From: Pseudomonas sp. GM49
GTDB lineage: Bacteria > Pseudomonadota > Gammaproteobacteria > Pseudomonadales > Pseudomonadaceae
Assembly: GCF_000282355.1 (NCBI RefSeq)
Contig: NZ_AKJL01000203.1
Span: 1 to 35,021, forward strand
Direction of reading: 5' to 3'
DNA: 35,021 nt
The position numbers were made by a program, and so were the translations under genes. The notes below the pieces were generated by a model. That model was not told the origin of the DNA, did not search any database, and worked only from the letters and a program-made list of their open reading frames with translations. Each line of letters begins with the position of its first letter. Within the stretch, counting starts at the first letter, position 1. Shown here in pieces: positions 17,627 to 25,929 of the stretch.

Positions 17627-18739
17627 ATGAGTGGCAATTTCCTCGCTCTGGCACAGCCGGGCGTGCAACAACTTTCGCCTTACGTTCCGGGCAAGCCCGT
17701 GGACGAACTGGCGCGTGAGCTGGACCTCGATCCAGCCAGCATCGTCAAACTGGCGAGCAACGAAAACCCGTTGGGCCCTGGCCCCAAGGCGCTGGCGGCC
17801 ATCCGCGAGGCGCTGGCTGAGCTGACCCGCTATCCGGACGGCAATGGTTTTGCGCTCAAGACCCTGCTGGCCGAGCAGTGCCGTGTCGAGCTCAATCAAG
17901 TAACGCTGGGTAATGGTTCCAACGACATCCTGGAATTGGTCGCACGTGCCTATCTGGCACCGGGCCTGAACGCCGTGTTCAGCGAGCATGCGTTCGCGGT
18001 CTACCCGATTGCCACTCAGGCAGTCGGCGCACAGGCCAAGGTCATCCCGGCCAAAGACTGGGGGCATGACCTGCCTGCCATGCTGGCGGCGATCGATGCC
18101 AATACCCGCGTGGTTTTCATCGCCAACCCGAACAACCCGACCGGGACCTGGTTCGACGCCGAGGCACTGGACGAATTCCTGCAGGATGTTCCGGAGCATG
18201 TACTGGTCGTACTGGACGAGGCCTACATCGAGTACGCCGAAGGCAGCGATCTGCCGGATGGCCTGGACTTCCTGGCGGCTTATCCGAACCTGCTGGTTTC
18301 CCGCACCTTCTCCAAGGCTTATGGCCTGGCGGCGCTGCGCGTGGGTTATGGCTTGTCCACGGCGGTGGTCGCAGACGTGCTGAACCGTGTACGCCAGCCG
18401 TTCAACGTCAACAGTCTGGCCCTGGCCGCTGCTTGTGCGGCGTTGAAGGACGAAGAATATCTGGCGCAAAGTCGCCAGTTGAACGAGTCCGGCATGCAGC
18501 AACTGGAAGCCGGTTTCCGTGAACTGGGGCTGAGCTGGATTGCGTCCAAAGGCAATTTCATCTGCGTCGATCTCGGTCAAGTCGCGGCCCCGGTGTTCCA
18601 GGGCTTGCTTCGTGAGGGCGTGATCGTGCGTCCGGTGGCCAATTACGGCATGCCGAATCATCTGCGCATCACCATTGGCCTGCCGGCAGAGAACAGCCGC
18701 TTCCTTGAAGCGCTGACCAAGGTTCTGGCTCGTGGTTGA
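17627..18739 (+). CDS. hisC: Histidinol-phosphate/aromatic aminotransferase HisC
   Basis: A 370-residue class I/II PLP aminotransferase. The PLP lysine is K230 in SRTFSKAYG; D197 and Y200 in VLDEAY and N170 in NPNNPTG hold the cofactor. Placed between pheA and tyrA, this paralogue (HisHb of Jensen's nomenclature, hisC2 in many annotations) is thought to act on aromatic keto acids as well as imidazole acetol phosphate; a second hisC usually lies in the his operon. AGGGGCGG precedes the ATG. The 3' end overlaps the GTG start of tyrA-aroA by eight bases. Confidence 0.93.
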   Translation: MSGNFLALAQPGVQQLSPYVPGKPVDELARELDLDPASIVKLASNENPLGPGPKALAAIREALAELTRYPDGNGFALKTLLAEQCRVELNQVTLGNGSNDILELVARAYLAPGLNAVFSEHAFAVYPIATQAVGAQAKVIPAKDWGHDLPAMLAAIDANTRVVFIANPNNPTGTWFDAEALDEFLQDVPEHVLVVLDEAYIEYAEGSDLPDGLDFLAAYPNLLVSRTFSKAYGLAALRVGYGLSTAVVADVLNRVRQPFNVNSLALAAACAALKDEEYLAQSRQLNESGMQQLEAGFRELGLSWIASKGNFICVDLGQVAAPVFQGLLREGVIVRPVANYGMPNHLRITIGLPAENSRFLEALTKVLARG

Positions 18740-20975
18740 TGTCACTGCGCTGCAATCTGCTGAACCTATGATCGGTCGCCTGGTGGTGGTCGGTCTTGGG
18801 TTGATCGGCGGTTCGTTTGCCAAGGGTTTGCGTGAAAGCGGTCTGTGCCGCGAAGTGGTCGGGGTCGATCTCGATCCGCAATCGCGCAAACTCGCGGTCG
18901 AGTTGGGTGTGGTGGATCGCTGCGAGGAAGACCTGGGCGTCGCTTGTCAGGGCGCCGACGTCATCCAGCTGGCGGTGCCGATCCTGGCCATGGAGAAAGT
19001 GCTCGCGCGCCTGGCCGGCATGGATCTGGGGCAAGCGATCCTGACCGATGTCGGCAGTGCCAAGGGTAATGTGGTGCGTGCGGCCACCGAGGCATTTGGC
19101 AGTATGCCGTCATGCTTCGTGCCGGGGCACCCCATTGCCGGTTCCGAGCAAAGCGGGGTGGAAGCCTCCAATGCCGAGCTGTTCCGTCGCCACAAAGTGA
19201 TCCTGACTCCGCTGGATCAGACCGATCCGGCAGCCCTGGCAGTAGTCGACCGTTTGTGGCGCGAGCTGGGCGCCGATGTCGAGCACATGCAGGTCGAACG
19301 TCACGACGAAGTGCTGGCCGCGACCAGTCATCTGCCGCACTTGCTGGCGTTCGGTTTGGTCGACTCACTGGCCAAGCGCAATGAAAATCTTGAGATCTTC
19401 CGTTACGCTGCGGGCGGTTTCCGCGATTTCACAAGAATCGCCGGAAGCGACCCGGTCATGTGGCACGACATCTTCCTCGCCAACCGTGAGGCTGTCCTGC
19501 GCACACTCGATACATTTCGCAGCGACCTCGACGCCTTGCGCGACGCGGTCGATGCAGGGGATGGGCACCAATTGTTGGGCGTTTTCACTCGCGCCCGGGT
19601 TGCCCGCGAGCATTTCAGTAAAATCCTGGCCCGCAGGGCCTATGTGGACGCTATGAATTCCAACGATCTGATTTTCCTGGCTCAACCTGGTGGCCGCCTG
19701 TCCGGTCGGATTCGCGTACCGGGTGACAAATCGATTTCCCACCGTTCGATCATGCTCGGTTCCCTGGCTGAAGGTGTCACCGAAGTCGAAGGCTTCCTCG
19801 AGGGCGAAGATGCCCTGGCGACCTTGCAGGCATTCCGTGACATGGGCGTCGTGATCGAAGGCCCGCACCACGGTCGCGTGACCATTCACGGTGTCGGCCT
19901 GCATGGCCTGAAGCCGGCGCCGGGCCCGATCTATCTGGGCAACTCCGGTACTTCGATGCGTCTGTTGTCCGGTTTGCTGGCTGCGCAGAACTTTGACAGC
20001 ACCCTGACCGGCGACGCTTCGCTGTCCAAGCGCCCGATGAATCGCGTGGCCAATCCGCTGCGTGAAATGGGCGCGGTGATCGAAACCGCCGCTGAAGGTC
20101 GTCCGCCGATGACCATTCGTGGTGGCCACAAGCTCAAGGGGCTGACCTACACCATGCCGATGGCCAGTGCCCAGGTTAAGTCCTGCCTGCTGCTGGCCGG
20201 TCTGTATGCCGAAGGCAAGACCACGGTTACCGAGCCTGCTCCGACCCGTGACCATACCGAGCGTATGCTCCGTGGCTTCGGCTACCCGGTAACGGTCAAC
20301 GGTGCGACCGCATCGGTCGAGTCCGGTAACAAGCTGACCGCGACCCACATTGAAGTCCCGGGTGATATTTCGTCCTCGGCGTTCTTCCTGGTGGCGGCGT
20401 CGATCGCCGAAGGTTCGGAACTGGTGCTGGAGCACGTCGGCATCAACCCGACCCGTACCGGTGTGATCGACATCCTGCGCCTGATGGGCGCCGACATCAC
20501 TCTGGAGAACCAGCGTGAAGTGGGTGGCGAACCGGTAGCAGACCTGCGCGTACGTGCAGCTAAACTCAAAGGTATCGAGATTCCCGAGGCGCTGGTTCCA
20601 CTGGCGATCGACGAGTTCCCGGTGCTGTTCGTGGCTGCCGCGTGTGCCGAAGGGCGCACCGTATTGCGGGGTGCCGAAGAGCTGCGGGTCAAGGAGTCGG
20701 ACCGTATCCAGGTCATGGCTGATGGTTTGCTGGCGCTGGGCGTCAAGTGCGAGCCAACCCCGGATGGCATCATCATCGACGGCGGCCAGATCGGCGGTGG
20801 TGAAGTGCACGGTCACGGCGATCACCGTATCGCCATGGCGTTCAGCGTTGCTTCGCTGCGCGCCAGTGCGCCGATCCGCATTCATGATTGCGCCAACGTC
20901 GCGACGTCGTTCCCGAACTTCCTGGCGCTGTGCGCACAGGTCGGTATTCGCGTGGCACAAGAGGCGCAGTCGTGA
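18732..20975 (+). CDS. tyrA-aroA: Fused cyclohexadienyl dehydrogenase/EPSP synthase
   Basis: A 747-residue natural fusion, normal for Pseudomonas. Residues 1 to about 300 are the NAD(P)-dependent prephenate/arogenate dehydrogenase: GLGLIGGS at 21-28, then GHPIAGSE and the active-site region SHLPHLLAF. Residues from about 308 are EPSP synthase, with GDKSISHRS near 333, [26 protein letters not shown] and ELRVKESDR. The first domain leads to tyrosine, the second makes EPSP for chorismate. The EPSP synthase half carries the four signature motifs used to define class II enzymes. GTG 18732 is chosen for its overlap with hisC; ATG 18768, just before the Rossmann strand, is the alternative. A four-base GTGA overlap couples it to cmk. 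Confidence 0.95.
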   Translation: MVDVTALQSAEPMIGRLVVVGLGLIGGSFAKGLRESGLCREVVGVDLDPQSRKLAVELGVVDRCEEDLGVACQGADVIQLAVPILAMEKVLARLAGMDLGQAILTDVGSAKGNVVRAATEAFGSMPSCFVPGHPIAGSEQSGVEASNAELFRRHKVILTPLDQTDPAALAVVDRLWRELGADVEHMQVERHDEVLAATSHLPHLLAFGLVDSLAKRNENLEIFRYAAGGFRDFTRIAGSDPVMWHDIFLANREAVLRTLDTFRSDLDALRDAVDAGDGHQLLGVFTRARVAREHFSKILARRAYVDAMNSNDLIFLAQPGGRLSGRIRVPGDKSISHRSIMLGSLAEGVTEVEGFLEGEDALATLQAFRDMGVVIEGPHHGRVTIHGVGLHGLKPAPGPIYLGNSGTSMRLLSGLLAAQNFDSTLTGDASLSKRPMNRVANPLREMGAVIETAAEGRPPMTIRGGHKLKGLTYTMPMASAQVKSCLLLAGLYAEGKTTVTEPAPTRDHTERMLRGFGYPVTVNGATASVESGNKLTATHIEVPGDISSSAFFLVAASIAEGSELVLEHVGINPTRTGVIDILRLMGADITLENQREVGGEPVADLRVRAAKLKGIEIPEALVPLAIDEFPVLFVAAACAEGRTVLRGAEELRVKESDRIQVMADGLLALGVKCEPTPDGIIIDGGQIGGGEVHGHGDHRIAMAFSVASLRASAPIRIHDCANVATSFPNFLALCAQVGIRVAQEAQS

Positions 20976-21661
20976 ACAACATTGCACCGGTCATCACCAT
21001 CGATGGGCCAAGCGGCTCGGGCAAGGGCACGGTAGCCGGGATTCTGGCCAAGCGCCTGGGCTGGAACCTGCTCGATTCCGGTGCGTTGTACCGATTGCTG
21101 GCCTTCGCCGCGCATAACCATGGTGTCGACCTGACCAATGAGGAGCTGCTGAAGAAACTTGCCGCTCATCTGGATGTGCAATTTATCGCGGCGACGGACG
21201 GTCAGTTGCAACGCATCATTCTGGAAGGTGATGAAGTCAGTGATGTCATTCGCACCGAAAGTGTCGGTTCCGGCGCGTCCCAGGTGGCTGCGTTGCCCGC
21301 TGTACGCGAGGCGCTGCTGCAGCGCCAACGTGCTTTTCAGGAAGCGCCGGGCCTTGTGGCGGATGGTCGCGACATGGGCACCGTGGTTTTTCCTGATGCG
21401 CCGCTGAAGATTTTTCTGACCGCCAGTGCCGAGGAGCGGGCACGCCGTCGATATTTGCAGTTGAAGGGCAAGGTCGAGGGTGTTAGTCTGTCGAGTCTGC
21501 TAGATGAGATACGTGCGCGCGATGAGCGTGATACCCAGCGAGCGGTAGCCCCGCTCAAACCGGCGGCTGACGCCATACAGCTGGATTCCACGGAATTATC
21601 CATCGACCAGGTGCTGGAACGCATCATGAGCGAGATCGCCATTCGCGATATCGCCGGGTGA
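20972..21661 (+). CDS. cmk: Cytidylate kinase
   Basis: A 229-residue nucleoside monophosphate kinase that phosphorylates CMP and dCMP. The P-loop GPSGSGKGT is at 12-20; [12 protein letters not shown] near 130 and ARDERD near 185 are conserved cytidylate kinase segments. GTG 20972 overlaps the tyrA-aroA stop (GTGA) and gives the normal length. The adjacency aroA-cmk-rpsA is widely conserved in gamma-proteobacteria. Confidence 0.96.
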   Translation: MNNIAPVITIDGPSGSGKGTVAGILAKRLGWNLLDSGALYRLLAFAAHNHGVDLTNEELLKKLAAHLDVQFIAATDGQLQRIILEGDEVSDVIRTESVGSGASQVAALPAVREALLQRQRAFQEAPGLVADGRDMGTVVFPDAPLKIFLTASAEERARRRYLQLKGKVEGVSLSSLLDEIRARDERDTQRAVAPLKPAADAIQLDSTELSIDQVLERIMSEIAIRDIAG

Positions 21662-21663
21662 CC

Positions 21664-21709
21664 AAGAAGGCCGCAGGGGACCAGTCATAGTCCTGCGGTG
21701 GCTTCTTTT
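21664..21709 (+). terminator. Hairpin after cmk, partial terminator
   Basis: AAGAAG and CCGCAGG on the left pair with CCTGCGG and CTTCTT on the right, followed by TTTT at 21706-21709. The stem has a small bulge. It probably ends part of the supraoperon transcription before rpsA. Confidence 0.6.
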
Positions 21710-21721
21710 AAATGAAACTAA

Positions 21722-21781
21722 CCCACACCGTCTGGGGTGTGGAGATGGGCGTATTCTTCGCCCTCATCAACAGGAATTAAA
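21722..21781 (+). promoter_or_regulatory. Structured rpsA leader with two hairpins and SD
   Basis: Two tandem hairpins lie just upstream of the start: CCACACC (21723-21729) with GGTGTGG (21736-21742), and GGGCG (21747-21751) with CGCCC (21759-21763). Nine bases later comes AGGA (21772-21775), six bases from the ATG. In E. coli the rpsA leader folds into successive hairpins recognised by S1 itself, giving translational autocontrol; a similar role here is inferred from position and layout. Confidence 0.5.
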
Positions 21782-23473
21782 ATGAGCGAAAGCTTTGCGG
21801 AACTCTTTGAAGAAAGCCTAAAAACCCTGAACCTTCAGGCAGGCTCCATCATCACCGGTGTTATCGTTGATATCGATTACCAGGCTCGCTGGGTAACCGT
21901 TCACGCTGGCCTGAAGTCTGAAGCACTCATCCCGCTTGAGCAGTTCTACAACGACGCTGGCGAACTGAACATCAACGTCGGTGACGAAGTTCACGTTGCT
22001 CTGGACTCGGTTGAAGATGGCTTTGGTGAAACCAAGCTGTCCCGTGAAAAAGCCAAGCGCGCTGAATGCTGGATTGTTCTGGAAGCAGCCTTCGCAGCCG
22101 AAGAAGTGGTCAAGGGCGTTATCAACGGTAAGGTTAAAGGCGGCTTCACTGTCGACGTTAACGGCATCCGTGCGTTCCTGCCAGGTTCTCTGGTTGACGT
22201 CCGTCCAGTGCGCGACACCACGCACCTGGAAGGCAAAGAGCTGGAATTCAAGGTCATCAAGCTGGACCAGAAGCGCAACAACGTTGTCGTTTCCCGTCGC
22301 AGCGTCCTGGAAGCCGAGAACTCCGCCGAGCGCGAAGCTCTGCTGGAATCCCTGCAGGAAGGCCAACAAGTCAAAGGTATCGTCAAGAACCTCACCGATT
22401 ACGGCGCATTCGTCGATCTGGGTGGCGTCGATGGCCTGCTGCACATTACCGACATGGCTTGGAAGCGTATCAAGCATCCTTCCGAAATCGTCAACGTTGG
22501 CGACGAGATCGATGTCAAGGTTCTGAAGTACGATCGTGAGCGCAATCGTGTTTCCCTGGGCCTGAAGCAACTGGGCGAAGATCCATGGGTTGCTATCAAA
22601 GCCCGTTACCCGGAAAGCACTCGCGTTACCGCTCGTGTAACCAACCTGACCGACTACGGCTGCTTCGCTGAGCTGGAAGAAGGCGTTGAAGGTCTGGTAC
22701 ACGTTTCCGAAATGGACTGGACCAACAAGAACATCCACCCTTCGAAAGTCGTACAAGTCGGCGACGAAGTGGAAGTTATGGTTCTGGACATCGACGAAGA
22801 GCGTCGTCGTATCTCCCTGGGCATCAAGCAGTGCAAATCTAACCCATGGGAAGATTTCTCTGGCCAGTTCAACAAGGGCGATAAAATCTCCGGCACCATC
22901 AAGTCGATCACCGATTTCGGTATCTTCATTGGTCTGGACGGCGGCATCGATGGTCTGGTTCACCTGTCCGACATCTCCTGGAACGAAGTGGGCGAAGAAG
23001 CCGTTCGCCGCTTCAAGAAGGGCGACGAGCTGGACACCGTTATCCTGTCGGTTGACCCAGAGCGCGAGCGTATCTCCCTGGGTATCAAGCAACTGGAAAG
23101 CGATCCGTTCTCCGAGTACGTTCAAGAGAACGACAAAGGCGCAATCGTTAAAGGCATCGTGAAGGAAGTTGACGCTAAAGGCGCCATCATCACTCTGGCC
23201 GACGATATCGAAGCGACTCTGAAAGCCTCCGAAATCAGCCGTGACCGCGTTGAAGACGCGCGCAACGTTCTGAAAGAAGGCGAAGAAGTAGAAGCCAAGA
23301 TCATCAGCGTTGACCGCAAGAGCCGTGTAATTCAGCTCTCGATCAAGTCGAAAGACGTTGAAGACGAGAAAGAAGCAATCCAGAGCCTGCGCGACAAGCC
23401 AGTAGCTACTGATGCTCCTGTGGCCACCACTCTGGGTGACCTGCTGCGTGCACAAATGGAAAAACAGAACTAA
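21782..23473 (+). CDS. rpsA: 30S ribosomal protein S1
   Basis: A 563-residue protein of six S1 (OB-fold) repeats at roughly 20-87, 105-171, 190-259, 276-346, 363-433 and 450-519. Repeats such as [25 protein letters not shown] and [13 protein letters not shown] are plain to see. The first two domains dock S1 on the ribosome and the others bind mRNA. ATG 21782 has AGGA six bases upstream; the frame is open from 21737 but those residues translate the leader hairpins. The codon use is strongly biased, as expected for an abundant protein. Confidence 0.98.
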   Translation: MSESFAELFEESLKTLNLQAGSIITGVIVDIDYQARWVTVHAGLKSEALIPLEQFYNDAGELNINVGDEVHVALDSVEDGFGETKLSREKAKRAECWIVLEAAFAAEEVVKGVINGKVKGGFTVDVNGIRAFLPGSLVDVRPVRDTTHLEGKELEFKVIKLDQKRNNVVVSRRSVLEAENSAEREALLESLQEGQQVKGIVKNLTDYGAFVDLGGVDGLLHITDMAWKRIKHPSEIVNVGDEIDVKVLKYDRERNRVSLGLKQLGEDPWVAIKARYPESTRVTARVTNLTDYGCFAELEEGVEGLVHVSEMDWTNKNIHPSKVVQVGDEVEVMVLDIDEERRRISLGIKQCKSNPWEDFSGQFNKGDKISGTIKSITDFGIFIGLDGGIDGLVHLSDISWNEVGEEAVRRFKKGDELDTVILSVDPERERISLGIKQLESDPFSEYVQENDKGAIVKGIVKEVDAKGAIITLADDIEATLKASEISRDRVEDARNVLKEGEEVEAKIISVDRKSRVIQLSIKSKDVEDEKEAIQSLRDKPVATDAPVATTLGDLLRAQMEKQN

Positions 23474-23487
23474 GTTCTGATTTCTGT

Positions 23488-23517
23488 AAAAAGGGGCGAC
23501 TTCGGTCGCCCTTTTTT
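23488..23517 (+). terminator. rpsA intrinsic terminator
   Basis: GGGCGAC-TTCG-GTCGCCC (stem with a UUCG tetraloop at about 23501-23504) flanked by A's on the left and TTTTTT on the right, 15 bases after the rpsA stop. A textbook Rho-independent terminator closing the supraoperon. Confidence 0.93.
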
Positions 23518-23681
23518 GTGCCTGGAATTTGGTGAGTCGCGTCGGCTTTACCAGCTTGAGTCGTGAACCAAAAATGCTGAAAAACTGTCTGATTGTTTAG
23601 CCGGATCAAATGCTTATTAACAGCTAGTCTTTAGCCTGAGACAAATGATCGCCCGGTAGGCTTTCTGGCAAAAGGAAGTGA

Positions 23682-23963
23682 ATGAACAAGCTCATTGTCG
23701 CAGTAGCAGTTCTGGCGCTAGCGGGTTGTACCACGAGCGCCAAAACTCACGTAGTGCATGGGGTTAGCGGTATTGAGGTCGATTGTTCCGGGCTCGGTTC
23801 GAAATGGGAAAAGTGTTACAAGCGCGCGGCTAAGGAGTGTAAGGGGGCTGGTTACAAAGTTTTGACGAGGTCTGATGATCTCAAGGAAGAGGAGGAGGGC
23901 TTCCCCTTTGGATTCAACCCGGCAGGCTTCCTGACGCGCACCCTGTTGGTGATCTGCCGATGA
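23682..23963 (+). CDS. Small predicted lipoprotein
   Basis: A 93-residue protein. The first 15 residues are a lipoprotein signal peptide with lipobox LAGC, so C16 would be lipidated; serine/threonine residues follow. The mature part has three further cysteines in its middle (DCSGLGSKWEKCYKRAAKEC) and an acidic stretch, then a C-terminal hydrophobic end LLVIC. AAAGGAAG lies just upstream of the ATG. I do not recognise a characterised family; similar small lipoproteins occur next to ihfB in Pseudomonas. It stands alone between the rpsA terminator and ihfB. Confidence 0.75.
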   Translation: MNKLIVAVAVLALAGCTTSAKTHVVHGVSGIEVDCSGLGSKWEKCYKRAAKECKGAGYKVLTRSDDLKEEEEGFPFGFNPAGFLTRTLLVICR

Positions 23964-24114
23964 GGCCGTGATTGCTCAGAGGTCTTCCACTTTCCAGGAA
24001 TCGAGCATTTTGAGGTGGTGGGATAGATGGCAAAACTCGGACTGTTCAAAATCGTGCGGGCATGCTAAAACCTTTGAAGCGCTTACCTAGCTGCTTGAAA
24101 AAGAAGGGAAAAAT

Positions 24115-24438
24115 ATGACGAAGTCGGAGTTGATCGAACGAATTGTCACCCATCAAGGGCTGCTCTCATCCAAGGATGTGGAGCTGGCTATCAAGACCAT
24201 GCTTGAGCAAATGTCCCAATGTCTGGCTACCGGGGATCGTATCGAGATCCGGGGGTTTGGCAGCTTCTCTCTGCACTACCGCGCGCCACGGGTCGGCCGT
24301 AACCCGAAAACCGGTCAGTCTGTCAGTCTCGACGGCAAGTTCGTTCCGCATTTCAAGCCGGGTAAAGAACTGCGGGATCGGGTGAATGAGGAAGAGGATG
24401 AGTTTGACAGCGAACATCGGGGTGACGGGCGTGCGTAG
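24115..24438 (+). CDS. ihfB: Integration host factor beta subunit
   Basis: A 107-residue HU/IHF-family protein that, with IhfA, bends DNA sharply at specific sites. The intercalating proline is P64 in GRNPKTG (61-67), and [11 protein letters not shown] is the usual end of the core. AAGAAGGG lies upstream of the ATG. The protein carries an acidic C-terminal extension of about 13 residues ([15 protein letters not shown]) compared with the 94-residue P. aeruginosa protein; it is encoded in the stretch that overlaps the next gene. In P. aeruginosa ihfB (himD) marks the left border of the O-antigen locus, as it does here. Confidence 0.95.
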   Translation: MTKSELIERIVTHQGLLSSKDVELAIKTMLEQMSQCLATGDRIEIRGFGSFSLHYRAPRVGRNPKTGQSVSLDGKFVPHFKPGKELRDRVNEEEDEFDSEHRGDGRA

Positions 24439-24676
24439 ATTCAGTCGCCTGTTGCGGGTTCTGCTGCTGTTGGCGTTGTTGGCCTTCATCCTTCTGTTCA
24501 CTCTGGAAAACCAGCAGGCAGTCGCTTTGGTGTTCCTGGGCTTCAGCTTTCCCCAGCTGCCCGTCTCGGTATTGTTGCTGGGTGGCTTGTTGCTCGGTCT
24601 GATGGTCGGGCCGGCCATGGGTATGTTGGTCGTATGGCAGCGTGGTCATAAGCGTCGCCGTGCCAATGCCAAGTAG
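24398..24676 (+). CDS. LapA-domain (DUF1049) inner-membrane protein
   Basis: A 92-residue protein with two predicted membrane helices, at about 19-37 ([19 protein letters not shown]) and about 52-78, joined by [20 protein letters not shown], and a basic tail [11 protein letters not shown]. This matches the LapA/YciS type of lipopolysaccharide assembly protein, which in E. coli works with LapB in control of LPS synthesis; it is unrelated to the adhesin LapA of P. fluorescens. ATG 24398 has AGGA five bases upstream and lies inside ihfB, a 41-base overlap. ATG 24386 and GTG 24422 are other possible starts. Confidence 0.8.
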   Translation: MSLTANIGVTGVRRFSRLLRVLLLLALLAFILLFTLENQQAVALVFLGFSFPQLPVSVLLLGGLLLGLMVGPAMGMLVVWQRGHKRRRANAK

Positions 24677-24684
24677 AAGCAATA

Positions 24685-24740
24685 ATATCTACAGATATCG
24701 ATTCGGTTTTTGGTACCGCCGAGTACAGTATAATTAGAAG
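24685..24740 (+). promoter_or_regulatory. Predicted wzz/O-antigen promoter with upstream palindrome
   Basis: A perfect -10 box TATAAT is at 24729-24734; the -35 position (about 24706-24711) is poor, which hints at an activator. Just upstream, ATATCT-AC-AGATAT (24685-24698) is a perfect palindrome placed where a regulator would bind. The start of transcription would be near 24741. Confidence 0.5.
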
Positions 24741-24798
24741 TTGACTCGAGGCAATCACGGAGCTTTATCGGACAATCTTCGAAGTCAACGTTTTTGGA

Positions 24799-24810
24799 TT
24801 TGGTAGCGTG
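24799..24810 (+). promoter_or_regulatory. ops-like element in the wzz leader
   Basis: TTTGGTAGCGTG contains GGTAGCGT (24802-24809), the last eight bases of the E. coli ops consensus GGCGGTAGCGT that recruits RfaH to paused RNA polymerase. It lies about 60 bases after the predicted start and about 90 before wzz, as expected for a leader element of a long O-antigen operon. The first three consensus bases do not match. Confidence 0.45.
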
Positions 24811-24900
24811 CTTGTTCGGCTCGTCAGTGTGTTAGAAGGCTGGGGGGTACTAATAAAGGCGGATTGATGGCAATGGTTAAACTGAAGGGCAAATAGTAAT

Positions 24901-25929
24901 ATGCAAAGCAATAATAACGCTGTTATTTTTTCAGATGAGTTCGACTTGCTGGAGCTTTTCAACGCTCTACTGCAGCAGAAAAAACTTATTTTAGTCGTAA
25001 CGCTAGTTGCTACTTTTATAGCTGGGGTGTATGCGTTTGTATCGCCGCCCGTGTACGAAGCTAAATACTATATATCTCCACCGACTTTTGAAAATATTGC
25101 TAACTTGAATTATGGGCGCGAGAAAAGCTCTGCTTTAAATCCATTTACAGTTGATGACGTATACAAGGTGTTTCTGCGAAATCTTCAGTCTGATTCGTTG
25201 CGTCGAACATTTTTTGAAAATAACTTCTTACCTGTCTCAAGTCGAAACGCTGAACAGTACGAGAAGTTTTCCAGGGATGTGGCGGTTTCACCTTTGGATA
25301 AAGACTTAGGCGGGCGTTGGTTGGTTTCCATTCAGGGAAAGGATCCCGTGACAGTTACTAATTGGGTGAGCCAGTATGTTGAGCTGGCTGGGCAACGTGC
25401 ACAGCGTGAAGTGATTAGCAACGCAACTAAAGAAGCTTCAGTTTTAGCTCGTAACCAACAGTTGCAGATAGATTCTCTTCGTGAGTCAGCCAAAAAAGTT
25501 CGAGAAGATACGATCAGCCAGGTACGTGAGGCTTTGGCACTTGCAAAAGCTAGTGGATTGGAAAAATCTATCGTTTTTACTGGTGACGGTACGTCTGGGT
25601 TGGCCGGTAATATGGCAGGTAGTGATGCCTACATGCGCGGTAGCAAGGTGCTTGAGGCTGAGTTGAAAAATCTCGAAAACAGGGAGTCGAATGACCCATT
25701 TATTCCAGGGTTGAGAACCTTGCAAAATTGGTATGATTTTTACAAGGCCCTGGAAACTGGGGAGTATAGCGTCACGGTGTATCGACAGGATGGCATTGTG
25801 GATCAACCTAGCACTCCCATTAAACCTAAAAAAGCTCTTGTCTTGATATTGGGTGTTATTTTAGGTGGGTTATTGGGTACTGCTATTGCGTTGGGACGAG
25901 TTTTTGTTTTGAAATCGAGACGGAGTTAA
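24901..25929 (+). CDS. wzz: Wzz O-antigen chain-length regulator
   Basis: A 342-residue polysaccharide co-polymerase. TM1 is at about 32-49 (LILVVTLVATFIAGVYAF), followed by the Wzz domain opening SPPVYEAKYYISPP. A large periplasmic coiled-coil region fills the middle, and TM2 is at about 314-335 after the proline-rich PSTPIKPKKAL motif typical of Wzz. It sets the modal length of Wzy-made chains in the inner membrane. GAAGGG lies about eleven bases before ATG 24901. The position next to ihfB is the same as in P. aeruginosa. From here on codon use is clearly AT-richer than in the core genes to the left. Confidence 0.92.
   Translation: MQSNNNAVIFSDEFDLLELFNALLQQKKLILVVTLVATFIAGVYAFVSPPVYEAKYYISPPTFENIANLNYGREKSSALNPFTVDDVYKVFLRNLQSDSLRRTFFENNFLPVSSRNAEQYEKFSRDVAVSPLDKDLGGRWLVSIQGKDPVTVTNWVSQYVELAGQRAQREVISNATKEASVLARNQQLQIDSLRESAKKVREDTISQVREALALAKASGLEKSIVFTGDGTSGLAGNMAGSDAYMRGSKVLEAELKNLENRESNDPFIPGLRTLQNWYDFYKALETGEYSVTVYRQDGIVDQPSTPIKPKKALVLILGVILGGLLGTAIALGRVFVLKSRRS

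Noticed and set aside
19365..20987. 540-codon minus-strand frame opposite tyrA-aroA
   Set aside because: Antisense shadow of a conserved fusion gene.
21818..23455. 545-codon minus-strand frame opposite rpsA
   Set aside because: Antisense shadow of the codon-biased rpsA gene.
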